A DNA stretch of 64,000 nt, from the NCBI RefSeq assembly GCF_007994985.1, contig NZ_VOQF01000009.1:142128-206127 (forward strand). Reading direction: 5' to 3'. Position numbers and translations under genes: made by a program. Every line of letters begins with the position of its first letter. Position 1 is the stretch's first letter. The DNA comes from Metabacillus litoralis. GTDB lineage: Bacteria > Bacillota > Bacilli > Bacillales > Bacillaceae. The notes beneath the pieces were generated by a model. That model was not told the DNA's origin and did not search any database. It saw only the letters and a program-made list of their open reading frames with translations. Positions 21,398-30,283 of the stretch are shown here, one piece after another.

Positions 21398-21437
21398 AAA
21401 ACAGCTTGGGTTAAAGTAGGGACCCAAGCTGTTTTTA
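21398..21437. terminator. Terminator downstream of the homocysteine methyltransferase gene
   Basis: AAAACAGCTTGGGT and ACCCAAGCTGTTTTT form a perfect stem. With A and T tracts on the two sides it can work in both directions. Confidence 0.75.
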
Positions 21438-21522
21438 GTAACATTATGTATGTTGACAGCTATAAAATAAATGTAGGATAAACCTACTTTTATAACCAAT
21501 TACCAATTATACCTAATTTTAA

Positions 21523-22458
21523 TCATTTACGTGCCCAGGCGGTAAGAGCCTCAATGTCATTAGGTGTCGTCCTACAACAACCTCCGATAATCTTTGCACC
21601 TGCTTTAAACCAATCTTTAGTACTTGTTGTAAAATGTTCTGAAGAAGACATGGCATTCCACGTCTTACTTCCTGCATCATATTCTTCACCAGAATTAGGA
21701 TACACAATAATCGGTTTTGTTGTTTGAACCTTTATTTCATTTATCAAAGAAGTAATAAATTTTGGAGATGAACAATTTATGCCAATTGCAGCGATTTGTT
21801 CTTCACCATCTAACCATTTTGCACAGCTTGCAATTGTTTCTCCATTGCTAATGTGACGTTCATCTTTTGCACTAAAACTTATCCAAGCATAAACCCCGTG
21901 AAATTCCTTTAATACTTTTGTGATTGCTTTAGCTTCTAAAAGACACGGTATTGTTTCACAGGCTAAGATATCGGCACCAGCTTCTATTAATAATCTTATT
22001 CGTTCTCTATGAAAAACTACTAATTCATCTTCATTTAATAAATAATCGCCTTTATATTCAGAGCCATCTGCAAGAAAGGCTCCATATGGTCCGATAGAAG
22101 CAGCCACTAATGGCTTTGGTCGATTAAACTGATTATTACTATCACTCCAAAATTCATCACGTGCCCTAGTTGCTATTTCAACAGATTTCTTAATTAACTC
22201 GATTGCTTCTTTCTCAGTTAAACCTCTTTCCTTATAGCCTTCAAGAGAGGCCTGATAACTAGCTGTTATGGCGCAATCTGCACCTGCTCTGAAATAATCT
22301 GTGTGAACCTGCTTTATTAATTCTGGATTTTCCATTAATACTTTTGCTGACCATAAACGATCATTTAAATTACATCCATGATTCTCAAGCTCTGTAGCCA
22401 TAGCTCCATCAAGAATCATAATCTGGAAGTTGTTTAAAATCTGGTCTATCGGATTCAT
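21523..22458 (-). CDS. mmuM: Homocysteine S-methyltransferase (S-methylmethionine-type)
   Basis: A 311-residue zinc enzyme with the homocysteine-methyltransferase barrel. It has LDGAMATELE (~16-25), the metal-ligand cysteines Cys229 (GINCSSP) and Cys294/Cys295 (GGCCRT), and ASYQASLEGY. It transfers a methyl group from S-methylmethionine (or SAM) to homocysteine, making methionine. It resembles B. subtilis YbgG/MmuM. It lies downstream of a SAM-riboswitch-controlled ABC importer on the same strand, separated by a family-2 repeat. RBS GGGAGTGAGA is present. Confidence 0.85.
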   Translation of the reverse strand: MNPIDQILNNFQIMILDGAMATELENHGCNLNDRLWSAKVLMENPELIKQVHTDYFRAGADCAITASYQASLEGYKERGLTEKEAIELIKKSVEIATRARDEFWSDSNNQFNRPKPLVAASIGPYGAFLADGSEYKGDYLLNEDELVVFHRERIRLLIEAGADILACETIPCLLEAKAITKVLKEFHGVYAWISFSAKDERHISNGETIASCAKWLDGEEQIAAIGINCSSPKFITSLINEIKVQTTKPIIVYPNSGEEYDAGSKTWNAMSSSEHFTTSTKDWFKAGAKIIGGCCRTTPNDIEALTAWARK

Positions 22459-22483
22459 TTATCTCACTCCCTCTTTTTAATAG

Positions 22484-22645
22484 GCTGTTTTCGTAAACTT
22501 CGTTGCTTTTAATAACCTAAAGGAAACCTCACTTTATGCAGTCTAGTGGCATCTTTTCTCCTTTAAATACCTTTTAGCGTTAAACACACAGTTTTTAACA
22601 GATAGTTAGGGCTATTAGCAACAATCTTTAAGAAAAGAGCCTTTT
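22484..22645 (+). repeat. Repeat family 2, copy 2 (~162 bp)
   Basis: Begins AGGCTGTTTTCGTAAAC and ends AAGAAAAGAGCCTTTT, giving short terminal inverted repeats (AGGCT-TTTTC / GAAAA-GAGCCT). Blocks are shared with 15702-15868. It is non-coding and sits between the ABC importer and mmuM. Confidence 0.65.
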
Positions 22646-22678
22646 AGTAAGATTCTTTTCTGGAGGATTGTTGCTAAT
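22614..22678. repeat. Long hairpin at the end of repeat family 2
   Basis: ATTAGCAACAATC (22614-22626) is the exact inverse of GATTGTTGCTAAT (22666-22678), with further pairing of AGAAAAGA and TCTTTTCT inside. A strong RNA hairpin here could weaken or process transcripts running from the ABC operon into mmuM. Confidence 0.6.
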
Positions 22679-22774
22679 TGCAGAAAAGATTTCACTCAAC
22701 TTTATAGAGAGCTGTTTCTTCGTGTTGTTACACTTGATGAAATCATCCTATAGTAAAGTATTAAGGGAAATTCT

Positions 22775-23512
22775 CTACTTCCTTAATACTTTACTTAAAA
22801 ATTTCTTTGTTCTTTCAACGCTCGGATTGCTAAAAATTTGCTCAGCAGATCCTTCTTCAAGGATAAGTCCATCTTCCATAAAAATAATGCGGTCAGAAAT
22901 CTCACGTGCAAAATTAAGTTCATGTGTAACAATCAACATTGTGTTTCCTTCATTTGCTACATCTTTGATAACTGTTAAGACTTCATCCACTAACTCTGGA
23001 TCAAGAGAGGAAGTTGGTTCGTCAAATAATAGTACTTCTGGGTTTAGTGCCAGTGCTCGAGCAATTCCAACCCTTTGTTGTTGACCTCCAGAAAGCTGAA
23101 CTGGATAATGATTCAATCTATTTTGCAAGCCAACCTTCTCAAGAATTTCTATACTTTTCTTTTTTGCTTCAACTGGATTTATACGCTTAACACTTGTTAA
23201 TCCAATCATGACATTTTGAAGCACAGTTAAGTTTTTAAATAAATTATATTGCTGAAAGACCATCCCTGTTAGTGTTCTTACATCAAGAATATCTTTCTTA
23301 CTTGCTGATTCACTATTTACTTTTTTTCCGTTAATCTCTACGATTCCACTAGTAGGACTTTCCAAAAAATTTATACAGCGTAGTAAAGTTGATTTTCCTG
23401 AACCACTTGGTCCTAATATAGAAACAACCTCACCTTTTTTGACAGAAAGATTAATCCCTTTTAATACATGCTGTTGATCAAAATATTTATGGATATTCTC
23501 AACTTTAATCAT
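22775..23512 (-). CDS. Amino-acid ABC importer, ATP-binding subunit
   Basis: A 245-residue ATPase of the polar amino-acid family (GlnQ/TcyN-like): Walker [10 protein letters not shown] (~34-42), Q-loop FQQYNLF, signature [19 protein letters not shown] (~141-159), Walker [16 protein letters not shown] and the H-loop VTHELNF. It energises uptake with the permease and binding protein encoded just upstream, and overlaps the permease gene by four bases. Control by the SAM riboswitch upstream of the operon suggests methionine, S-methylmethionine or a related sulfur compound as substrate. Confidence 0.88.
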   Translation of the reverse strand: MIKVENIHKYFDQQHVLKGINLSVKKGEVVSILGPSGSGKSTLLRCINFLESPTSGIVEINGKKVNSESASKKDILDVRTLTGMVFQQYNLFKNLTVLQNVMIGLTSVKRINPVEAKKKSIEILEKVGLQNRLNHYPVQLSGGQQQRVGIARALALNPEVLLFDEPTSSLDPELVDEVLTVIKDVANEGNTMLIVTHELNFAREISDRIIFMEDGLILEEGSAEQIFSNPSVERTKKFLSKVLRK

Positions 23513-24231
23513 GAAACAAACCCTCTTTCATATCTCCGGGCACGCTTCTCAACTATAACAAGTAATCGCTCGACAACAATGCAGACAATCCAATAAACAA
23601 TAGAAACAGCTATATAGACTTCAAAAAAAGCTAAACCACGTGAACCGAGAATTTTTGCTTGTCCCATAATATCAATAACTCCTATGATAAATACAAGTGA
23701 CGTGTCCTTAATCGTACTAATAAACATGTTTCCTAGATTTGGTATCGCTACTGCTAATGCCTGTGGAAAAATGATTTTGAGCATCATTTGGGTTGGACTC
23801 ATCCCTATAGCTTTAGCTGCTTCAAATTGGCCTCGATCAACAGATTCAATTGCCGATCTAATGGTTTCAGATAAATAGGCACCTAAATTAATAGAGAAGG
23901 CTAATAGTGCGTATATTTCCGGAGGAATAATGTTTACATCTACATTTTGAAGCCATCCGTACTCTGTTTGAAAATAGTAAATAACCTTTGGTATTCCATA
24001 GAATACCAGATATATCTGTACTAACAAGGGTGTCCCCCTAATAAAAGATACATAGCAAGAAGATATTGTCTTTAATACTGGTACTCGATATATTTTTATG
24101 AGTGCTGTAGTTAGACCAATAAATAAACTGATAATCAATGACCCTACGGCAATACCAATAGTAATAGGTAATCTTGCAACTATCACAGGAAAGCTTTCGA
24201 TTAAAAACCCAATATCTAATAAATTCTCCAT
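23509..24231 (-). CDS. Amino-acid ABC importer, permease subunit
   Basis: A 240-residue membrane protein of the His/Glu/Gln/Cys permease family. The ATPase-docking EAA loop is [20 protein letters not shown] (~143-162), and [19 protein letters not shown] (~68-86) is the classic N-terminal motif. There are about five membrane segments. It is the single permease in the operon and so presumably works as a homodimer. It follows the binding-protein gene by 21 bases and overlaps the ATPase gene by four. Confidence 0.88.
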   Translation of the reverse strand: MENLLDIGFLIESFPVIVARLPITIGIAVGSLIISLFIGLTTALIKIYRVPVLKTISSCYVSFIRGTPLLVQIYLVFYGIPKVIYYFQTEYGWLQNVDVNIIPPEIYALLAFSINLGAYLSETIRSAIESVDRGQFEAAKAIGMSPTQMMLKIIFPQALAVAIPNLGNMFISTIKDTSLVFIIGVIDIMGQAKILGSRGLAFFEVYIAVSIVYWIVCIVVERLLVIVEKRARRYERGFVS

Positions 24232-24252
24232 ATCATATTCCCTTCTTTCATC

Positions 24253-25068
24253 TTAGTCAGGGATATATTCTCCACCCGTCCATTTTTTTGAAAGCTTTGC
24301 TAATGTACCGTCTTCTTTAAGTTGATTCAGAATTGGATCAATGATTGCCTTTAATTCCTCACCCTGTTTCTCGTTTTTAAATACTATTCCCATGTCATCG
24401 TTAACTAGTGGCTGTCCTACAACCTCTAGATCTAAATCAAACTTTTCCATAACTGAAGAAATCATAATAGGATCATTTACGTAAGCATCAACACGACCAT
24501 TTTGTACATCTTGTAATATTTCAGAAGGATTACCACTTTCACTATATTTTAAAATGATATCTTTATCAGCTTTCTTATTATGTTCTTCTAGCAATAATGT
24601 ATATGAATCACCAGCTAAAGCTCCAACTTTCTTGCCCTCTAAATCTTCTAAAGTAGCAATATCTGTTCGACCCTCTTTGACTACAATCACTGTTTCTGCA
24701 GCAAAGTATGACTCATCAGTGAATAAGTACTTCTTTTGACGTTCTGGTGTTTTTGCTACCTGATCTGCAATCGCATGAATTTTATTTGATTCTAGTGCTA
24801 GAAACATACTATCCCAAGGAGTTGCAACAAACTCAAATGTGTATCCATCTAATTTTTTATCAATTTCTTTCACAACTTCAATATCATATCCTGTGAGTTC
24901 ATTTTTCTCATCTGCAAAAGCAAACGGAGGATAATCATTTTGTGTTCCTACTAAAATGACTTTTTCCTCTGTTCCATTTGCTGCTTCTTTGGAAGAACAA
25001 CCATTCACAATTCCAGCCAAGCCTAATAATGCAATCATTGATACAAGTAAATGAGATTTTCTTTTCAT
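24253..25068 (-). CDS. Amino-acid ABC importer, substrate-binding lipoprotein
   Basis: A 271-residue solute-binding protein. The lipoprotein signal MKRKSHLLVSMIALLGLAG ends at a GCSS cleavage site. The mature part has GTQNDYPPFAFADE, LTGYDIEVVKEI and WDSMFLALES, typical of periplasmic-binding-protein type 2 for polar amino acids. ATG 25068 was chosen because AAGGAGT lies eight bases upstream and a proper lipoprotein signal begins there; the earlier in-frame start at 25128 would bury it. First gene after the SAM riboswitch. Confidence 0.88.
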   Translation of the reverse strand: MKRKSHLLVSMIALLGLAGIVNGCSSKEAANGTEEKVILVGTQNDYPPFAFADEKNELTGYDIEVVKEIDKKLDGYTFEFVATPWDSMFLALESNKIHAIADQVAKTPERQKKYLFTDESYFAAETVIVVKEGRTDIATLEDLEGKKVGALAGDSYTLLLEEHNKKADKDIILKYSESGNPSEILQDVQNGRVDAYVNDPIMISSVMEKFDLDLEVVGQPLVNDDMGIVFKNEKQGEELKAIIDPILNQLKEDGTLAKLSKKWTGGEYIPD

Positions 25069-25254
25069 TTTTTTACTCCTTCGTTTAATAAAATTGTATT
25101 TATCAATTAATAAGAGATTTAAAATCACATTGATAACTATGATTAATTCTTACTAACTATAGGATTACTGTGCATAACTATAACGAATGACCTTTACTAT
25201 AATAACAACTTAAATTTTTACCTAAAATTTGAAGTTATTTGTAAAAGTATACAA

Positions 25255-25286
25255 AAAAACCTCTTCCAATGAGTAAGAGGTTTTTA
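25255..25286 (-). terminator. Riboswitch-controlled terminator
   Basis: On the minus strand AAAAACCTCTTACTCATTGG pairs back on AAGAGGTTTTTTT. It lies directly after the SAM aptamer and before the ABC operon, as expected for a transcriptional attenuator. Confidence 0.85.
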
Positions 25287-25293
25287 TCTAAAC

Positions 25294-25393
25294 CTTATCT
25301 CTCAGAATGAAACACTCTGCAGGAATTAGCACCTTTCATAAAATGATGGTTGCTGGACGTCATCGGGCCTGTCCCTCAGTCTCTCGTGATAAG
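25294..25393 (-). promoter_or_regulatory. SAM-I (S-box) riboswitch aptamer
   Basis: Read on the minus strand, the S-box elements occur in order: CTTATCACGAGAG, GAGGGACAGGCCCGATGA, CCAGCAACC, AAGGTGCTAATTCCTGCAG, and closing GAGAGATAAG, which pairs with the first element. SAM binding lets the following terminator form, so the ABC importer should be made when SAM is low. The gap from here to the neighbouring plus-strand gene (25394-25661) shows no ORF and must contain both promoters. Confidence 0.95.
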
Positions 25394-25661
25394 ATATTTA
25401 ATTTTTTTAGTATAGTATGATATTATTTAAAATTATGAATATTGTCAATTGTTTTCTCAAATCCCATTCGTCCCCTCGTTTTTTCATTTCAAACAGCCGA
25501 ATTATGTTTTATAGAAATCTCTTCTGAAAGTTTGCTCCTAATCGAACTAATTTTCAGTGAAAAACAGCGTTTCATCTATAAAAATTACTACTTAACTTCA
25601 GTTCACTAGAAGCGAATATTACTTAGCCTTTAATTTTATAAACAGATTGGAGTAAGACACA

Positions 25662-26804
25662 TTGAATAAAGAATCCTTTTTTGACGTAGCAATCATTGGT
25701 GCCGGTACTATGGGGATGTCAGCTGGTGCCTTTTTAGCAGAGAAACAAGTAAAGACCCTTTTAATTGATTCTTTTGATCCTCCACATCATAAGGGAAGTC
25801 ATCATGGAGATACCCGGATGATTCGACATGCTTATGGAGAAGGCCGACAGTATGTAACATTAGTAAAACGTGCACAACAATTATGGGAGGAATTAGAAAA
25901 GCAAACAGGCTACAAAATCTTCAAAAAAACTGGTGTACTTGGACTGGGACCAAGAGACTCAGCCTTTCTTAAGGAAACAATGAATGCTGCCAAGAAATAT
26001 CACTTGCCCTTACAGCTGCTAAATAGTGATGAGATCCATGCAAGATGGCCTGGTTTCTCTGTACCAGAGCATTTTATCGGATGCTTTGAATCAGAATCTG
26101 GTTTCATTTATAGCGAGAATGCGATTAAGGCATATAAAGAAATTGCCATAAAGAATGGAGCAGAACTTGTTATGAATACACCTGTTCAGCAAATTAACAT
26201 GGCAAATACAGATGCTGTAAAAATCATCACTAAAAACAATGTGTTTTGGGCTAGAAAGGTAATTGTCACTGTAGGTGCATGGGCAGCTAAACTGTTACCA
26301 GATCTTAACCTTCCCATTAAGCCAACCCGAAAAGCCTTCGGTTGGTTTGAAACACCTGCAGACCTATATGATGCTGGTCATTTTCCATCCTTTTATTTGG
26401 AGGATAAAGAGCATACGTGCTATGGATTTCCTAATATAGATGGTACAGGTCTTAAAATTGGAAGATCAGATGGTGGACAAGAAATTGACCCAAACCAACA
26501 TACACAGAACTTTGGACAAAATGATGCAGATGAAAAAGAGCTACGTTACTTTCTTAAAAATTACCTACCAGAAGCTAACGGAACCCTAACAAAAGGGAAA
26601 ACATGCTTATATACAATTTCAAAGGACAATGATTTTATCATTGATCATCACCCAGAAAATAATCATGTCATAATTGCTTGTGGATTTTCTGGGCATGGCT
26701 TTAAATTTGGAAGTGTAATGGGCGAAGTCTTGAGTCAACTCGCAATAAAAGGAGAAAGTCATATTGATATTTCTTTATTCTCACTCAAGAGATTTGGTTT
26801 CTGA
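25662..26804 (+). CDS. Monomeric sarcosine oxidase / N-methyl-L-tryptophan oxidase family
   Basis: A 380-residue FAD oxidase. It has the dinucleotide motif DVAIIGAGTMGMSAGAFLAE (~8-27), GDTRMIRHAYGEG near 50, and Cys315 in GKTCLYTISKDNDFIID, at the position where MSOX binds FAD covalently. HHP and CGFSGHGFKF near the end are also conserved. It oxidises small N-methyl amino acids, giving formaldehyde and hydrogen peroxide. It starts at TTG 25662 with TTGGAGTAAG upstream. Resembles B. subtilis SoxA; exact substrate is uncertain. Confidence 0.85.
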   Translation: MNKESFFDVAIIGAGTMGMSAGAFLAEKQVKTLLIDSFDPPHHKGSHHGDTRMIRHAYGEGRQYVTLVKRAQQLWEELEKQTGYKIFKKTGVLGLGPRDSAFLKETMNAAKKYHLPLQLLNSDEIHARWPGFSVPEHFIGCFESESGFIYSENAIKAYKEIAIKNGAELVMNTPVQQINMANTDAVKIITKNNVFWARKVIVTVGAWAAKLLPDLNLPIKPTRKAFGWFETPADLYDAGHFPSFYLEDKEHTCYGFPNIDGTGLKIGRSDGGQEIDPNQHTQNFGQNDADEKELRYFLKNYLPEANGTLTKGKTCLYTISKDNDFIIDHHPENNHVIIACGFSGHGFKFGSVMGEVLSQLAIKGESHIDISLFSLKRFGF

Positions 26805-26858
26805 TTAAATGAATATTTTTCTATTGTATAATCTTGGATATGCTTTTTGTCATATTTT

Positions 26859-26890
26859 AGGAGACTAGCATTTTTTGCTAATCTCCTTTA
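26859..26890 (+). terminator. Terminator after the sarcosine-oxidase-type gene
   Basis: AGGAGACTAGCA and TGCTAATCTCCT pair around TTTTT, followed by TTTATT. Confidence 0.65.
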
Positions 26891-27074
26891 TTCTATTTTA
26901 CTAATTAACTCTTATACTCTCTGATTACTTCTAATTATGGTAAGGTTCAATATTATGTTTGATATAAAAACATATTATTCCATATACTAACTTAATAGTA
27001 AAAATCCTCCCATATATCAATAACTTAATTGGCTTTTCTTCTAATTATCCTCCTTAATTGTATTAACTATTGTA

Positions 27075-27103
27075 TTGACAACTCATGAAAGAGCATATAC
27101 AGT
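27075..27103 (+). promoter_or_regulatory. Likely SigA promoter of the siderophore importer operon
   Basis: TTGACA (27075-27080) is followed after 17 bases by TACAGT (27098-27103), with TATAC just before as an alternative -10. The Fur box follows directly, covering the start of transcription. Confidence 0.5.
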
Positions 27104-27111
27104 ATTGATAG

Positions 27112-27126
27112 TGATAATTATTATCA
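27112..27126 (+). promoter_or_regulatory. Fur box
   Basis: TGATAATTATTATCA is a perfect 7-1-7 Bacillus Fur box, placed between the promoter and the ribosome binding site of the siderophore-binding protein gene. The operon should be repressed when iron is plentiful. Confidence 0.9.
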
Positions 27127-27157
27127 ACTAAACTCATATAAAGGAATGATATATAAA

Positions 27158-28219
27158 ATGAACGCAAAATTATTAGCATCATTACTAATGGCTATGCTCA
27201 TGATTGCATTAGTTGGTTGTTCAAATTCAGATCAACAATCAAATGCAAAATCTGAGCCATCATCTACTGAAGAAACGGAAAAAGCTGAAAACGAAGAAGC
27301 AACAACTGAATATCCGATTGTGATTAAGCATGCATTTGGTGAAACAACAATTGAAGAAAAACCTGAAAACGTTGCTACTATTGCATGGTCAAACCATGAC
27401 GTTGCCCTTGCTCTTGGCGTTGTACCTGTAGGTTTCTCTGCTGCAAACTATGGTGTTCAAGATGATAGCGGCATGCTACCTTGGACTGCTGAGAAATTAA
27501 AAGAACTTGGTGAAGATAGCCCAAATATCTATCAAGATACAGACGGTTTAGATTTTGAAGCAATTGCTGATTCTAATCCAGATGTTATTCTTGCAGCATA
27601 TTCTGGTATTACTCAAGAAGAATATGATACATTAAGTGAAATCGCTCCAGTTGTTGCTTATCAAACTAGCCCTTGGGTAGCTTCATGGCGTGAACAAGTT
27701 ACATACAACTCAATGGGTATGGGACTTGAAGAAGAAGGGAAACAACTTATTGCTGATACAGAGAAATTAATTGCTGACAAAGCAAGTGAATATCCTGAAC
27801 TTAAAGGTAAAAAAGCTACTTTCGTAAGTATTACTGCTGCTGATTTATCTAAATTCTATGTCTACACACCTGGAGATCCACGTGGTGCATTCCTTAGTGA
27901 GTTAGGTATGGAATATCCTGAAAGTGTTACAAGTCAAATTACAGACCCTAATGCTTTCTTTATAGAAGTAAGTGCTGAAAATGCAGATATGCTTAATGAT
28001 GCTGAAATTTTAGTATCATATGGTGATGAAAATACACTTGCAGCTTTACAAGCTGATCCAATCCTTGGAAAAATCCCAGCAATTGAAAGAGGTTCTGTCG
28101 TAATTATTGGAGATAACACACCACTTGCAGCATCAGGAACTCCAAGTCCACTTTCAATTGAATACTCAATTGATGAATACTTAACTTTACTCTCAGAAGC
28201 TGTAAGCAAAGTTAAATAA
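27158..28219 (+). CDS. Iron-siderophore ABC importer, substrate-binding lipoprotein
   Basis: A 353-residue class III (FepB/FhuD-type) binding protein. A lipoprotein signal ends in LVGCSNSD; then follow a polar Glu/Ser-rich linker (~25-50) and two alpha/beta lobes joined by a helix. I prefer ATG 27158 to 27146 because AAGGA ends right at 27145 and the signal peptide starts better at MNAKLLAS. It is the first gene of a four-gene Fur-controlled operon. It resembles the YfiY group; hydroxamate or carboxylate specificity cannot be read. Confidence 0.88.
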   Translation: MNAKLLASLLMAMLMIALVGCSNSDQQSNAKSEPSSTEETEKAENEEATTEYPIVIKHAFGETTIEEKPENVATIAWSNHDVALALGVVPVGFSAANYGVQDDSGMLPWTAEKLKELGEDSPNIYQDTDGLDFEAIADSNPDVILAAYSGITQEEYDTLSEIAPVVAYQTSPWVASWREQVTYNSMGMGLEEEGKQLIADTEKLIADKASEYPELKGKKATFVSITAADLSKFYVYTPGDPRGAFLSELGMEYPESVTSQITDPNAFFIEVSAENADMLNDAEILVSYGDENTLAALQADPILGKIPAIERGSVVIIGDNTPLAASGTPSPLSIEYSIDEYLTLLSEAVSKVK

Positions 28220-28220
28220 A

Positions 28221-29255
28221 ATGAGTAATACTTCCGTTTCAGAAAATAAGCAGTTGCATATACCGAAAAATTTCATAAAAGTACTTATACTTTCTATTGT
28301 CATACTTGGTATATGTGTATTGGCTTCTCTTGCTTTTGGATCTCGTATAGTTGGATGGAAGGAACTAATGGATGGTTTATTCCATCCTGAGGTACAGACC
28401 CACGGAGCAAATGTTGTTCGCCAAAGAATGGCTAGAACTGTATTTAGTATCATGTGTGGTGCAGCATTAGGAGTTTCTGGGGCTCTCATGCAGTCAGTCA
28501 CTCGCAACCCTATTGCAGATCCTAGCATACTCGGAGTTAACACAGGGGCAGCACTATTCGTCGTTTGTGGAATTTCCTTCTTTAATATTGGTTCCGCTAG
28601 TCAATACATTTGGTTTGCATTAGCAGGAGCAATCATAACTGCCATTTTTGTATTCGGAATTGGTTCGATGGGGAGTGGCGGTGCCACGCCCCTTAAACTC
28701 GTTTTAGCGGGTGCTGCTACAAGCGCTGCTTTATCATCTCTCGTGATGGCAATTATGATTCCTCGCTCAAACGTTATGGATCAATTTAGATATTGGCAGG
28801 TAGGCAGTGTTGGATCAGGTAATTGGAACTCTGTCTCAATCTTTATTCCTTTTCTTATTGTTGGAATACTAATAGCCCTTTTCTCCGCTCCCTCACTAAA
28901 TGCAATTGCATTAGGTGATGAAGTTGCAACAGGACTAGGAGTACGTACAGGAACACTTAGACTTATAGCTGCATTTGCAGGTGTACTATTATGTGGTGTA
29001 GCAACAGCACTAGCAGGTCCTATTGGATTTATCGGATTATTAGCAACACATGTTATTCGACTCCTTATTGGCCCTGATATTCGGTACATTATCCCAATGT
29101 CAGCGCTATTAGGTGCTATTATCTTAACAATATCAGATGTGTTTGGAAGAATTCTTGGAAGTCCTGGCGAGCTTGAAGTTGGTGTAGTAACAGCATTTAT
29201 TGGAGCTCCTATTTTAATCTTAATAACTATGAAAGCGAAAATGCGTGCCTTATGA
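28221..29255 (+). CDS. Iron-siderophore ABC importer, FecCD-type permease 1
   Basis: A 344-residue permease with about nine to ten membrane segments. Motifs are RMARTVFSIMCGAALGVSGA (~69-88), QSVTRNPIADPSILGVNTGA and the C-terminal GPIGFIGLLATHVIRLLIG (~268-286), which contains the ATPase-docking region. It pairs with the next gene product to form the membrane channel. It starts one base after the stop of the binding-protein gene and overlaps the next gene by four bases. Confidence 0.9.
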   Translation: MSNTSVSENKQLHIPKNFIKVLILSIVILGICVLASLAFGSRIVGWKELMDGLFHPEVQTHGANVVRQRMARTVFSIMCGAALGVSGALMQSVTRNPIADPSILGVNTGAALFVVCGISFFNIGSASQYIWFALAGAIITAIFVFGIGSMGSGGATPLKLVLAGAATSAALSSLVMAIMIPRSNVMDQFRYWQVGSVGSGNWNSVSIFIPFLIVGILIALFSAPSLNAIALGDEVATGLGVRTGTLRLIAAFAGVLLCGVATALAGPIGFIGLLATHVIRLLIGPDIRYIIPMSALLGAIILTISDVFGRILGSPGELEVGVVTAFIGAPILILITMKAKMRAL

Positions 29256-30283
29256 TGAATGAATCTATGAATTTTATTATGGTAGGTAGAATAAAAAGAC
29301 AACGTCGTTTTTTCCTTGTCACTTTCTTACTTGCAATCATTTCCCTAGCACTTTGCTGCACAATGCTAATGCTAGGAAACACAATTTATCCTTTTTCCGA
29401 TGTTATAAGTGTTTTACTCGGTGAGAAAATAAAAGGTGCATCATTTGCCGTCGAAACAATTCGTTTTCCAAGAATGGTTGCAGGTGTTTTTGCTGGATTT
29501 GCTTTTGGTGTTGCTGGACATGTATTTCAAACAATGCTTCGTAATCCTTTAGCAAATCCAAATGTTATCGGTATCACAGCTGGTTCAAGTGCAGCTGCTG
29601 TGTTTTGTATCATCGTTCTTCAAGCAAGCACAACCGTTGTTTCAATTGCTTCTATTATTGGTGGACTTGCAACAGTTATTATTATTTTTCTATTATCAAG
29701 AGGTGCTTCTTTTTCAATTGGTCGATTAATTTTAATAGGAATTGGCATTCAAGCAATGCTAAACGCTGTCATTTCGTATCTATTACTTATTGGTCAGCAA
29801 AATGATGTTCCTACTGCAATGAGATGGTTGAGTGGTAGTCTAAATGGTGCTAAAATGGAGAATCTTTATCCTTTAATAATTACCGTCCTTATCTTCACAC
29901 CTATCATCGTAGTTCTTGGGAAGAACTTAGATATGCTAGAGCTTGGAGAGCAAGCAGCAACTTCACTTGGAGTCGATACTGACAAAACACGATTTATACT
30001 TGTTATCAGTTCGGTCCTTATTATTGCGTTAGCAACGGCTACAACAGGACCTATCGCTTTTGTCGCGTTCCTTTCTGGACCTATCGCAAAAAGATTAGTT
30101 GGAGTAGGATTTTCAAGCATTATTCCCGCAGGTCTTATTGGCATCATTTTAGTTTTAGCATCAGATCTAATCGGACAATTCGCATTCGTGGCTAGATATC
30201 CTGTAGGTGTAATCACAGGCATACTTGGAGCTCCATATTTGATTTACTTGCTAATTCGAATGAATCGAAAGGGAGATTTATAA
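29252..30283 (+). CDS. Iron-siderophore ABC importer, FecCD-type permease 2
   Basis: A 343-residue permease similar in layout to the preceding one: RFPRMVAGVFAGFAFGVAGH (~70-89), QTMLRNPLANPNVIGITAGS and GPIAFVAFLSGPIAKRLVG near 266. The start ATGATG overlaps the upstream stop by four bases, so translation is coupled. It presumably forms a heterodimer with permease 1. Confidence 0.9.
   Translation: MMNESMNFIMVGRIKRQRRFFLVTFLLAIISLALCCTMLMLGNTIYPFSDVISVLLGEKIKGASFAVETIRFPRMVAGVFAGFAFGVAGHVFQTMLRNPLANPNVIGITAGSSAAAVFCIIVLQASTTVVSIASIIGGLATVIIIFLLSRGASFSIGRLILIGIGIQAMLNAVISYLLLIGQQNDVPTAMRWLSGSLNGAKMENLYPLIITVLIFTPIIVVLGKNLDMLELGEQAATSLGVDTDKTRFILVISSVLIIALATATTGPIAFVAFLSGPIAKRLVGVGFSSIIPAGLIGIILVLASDLIGQFAFVARYPVGVITGILGAPYLIYLLIRMNRKGDL

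Noticed and set aside
25294..25393. T-box leader instead of an S-box
   Set aside because: The sequence has the S-box core (GGCCCGATGA, CAGCAACC, GGTGCTAATTCC) and lacks a T-box AGGGTGGNACCGCG motif.
28781..29302. 173-codon minus-strand frame inside the FecCD permease gene
   Set aside because: A shadow of a conserved membrane protein gene; the same applies to minus-strand frames at 28193, 29866, 32438 and 33206.
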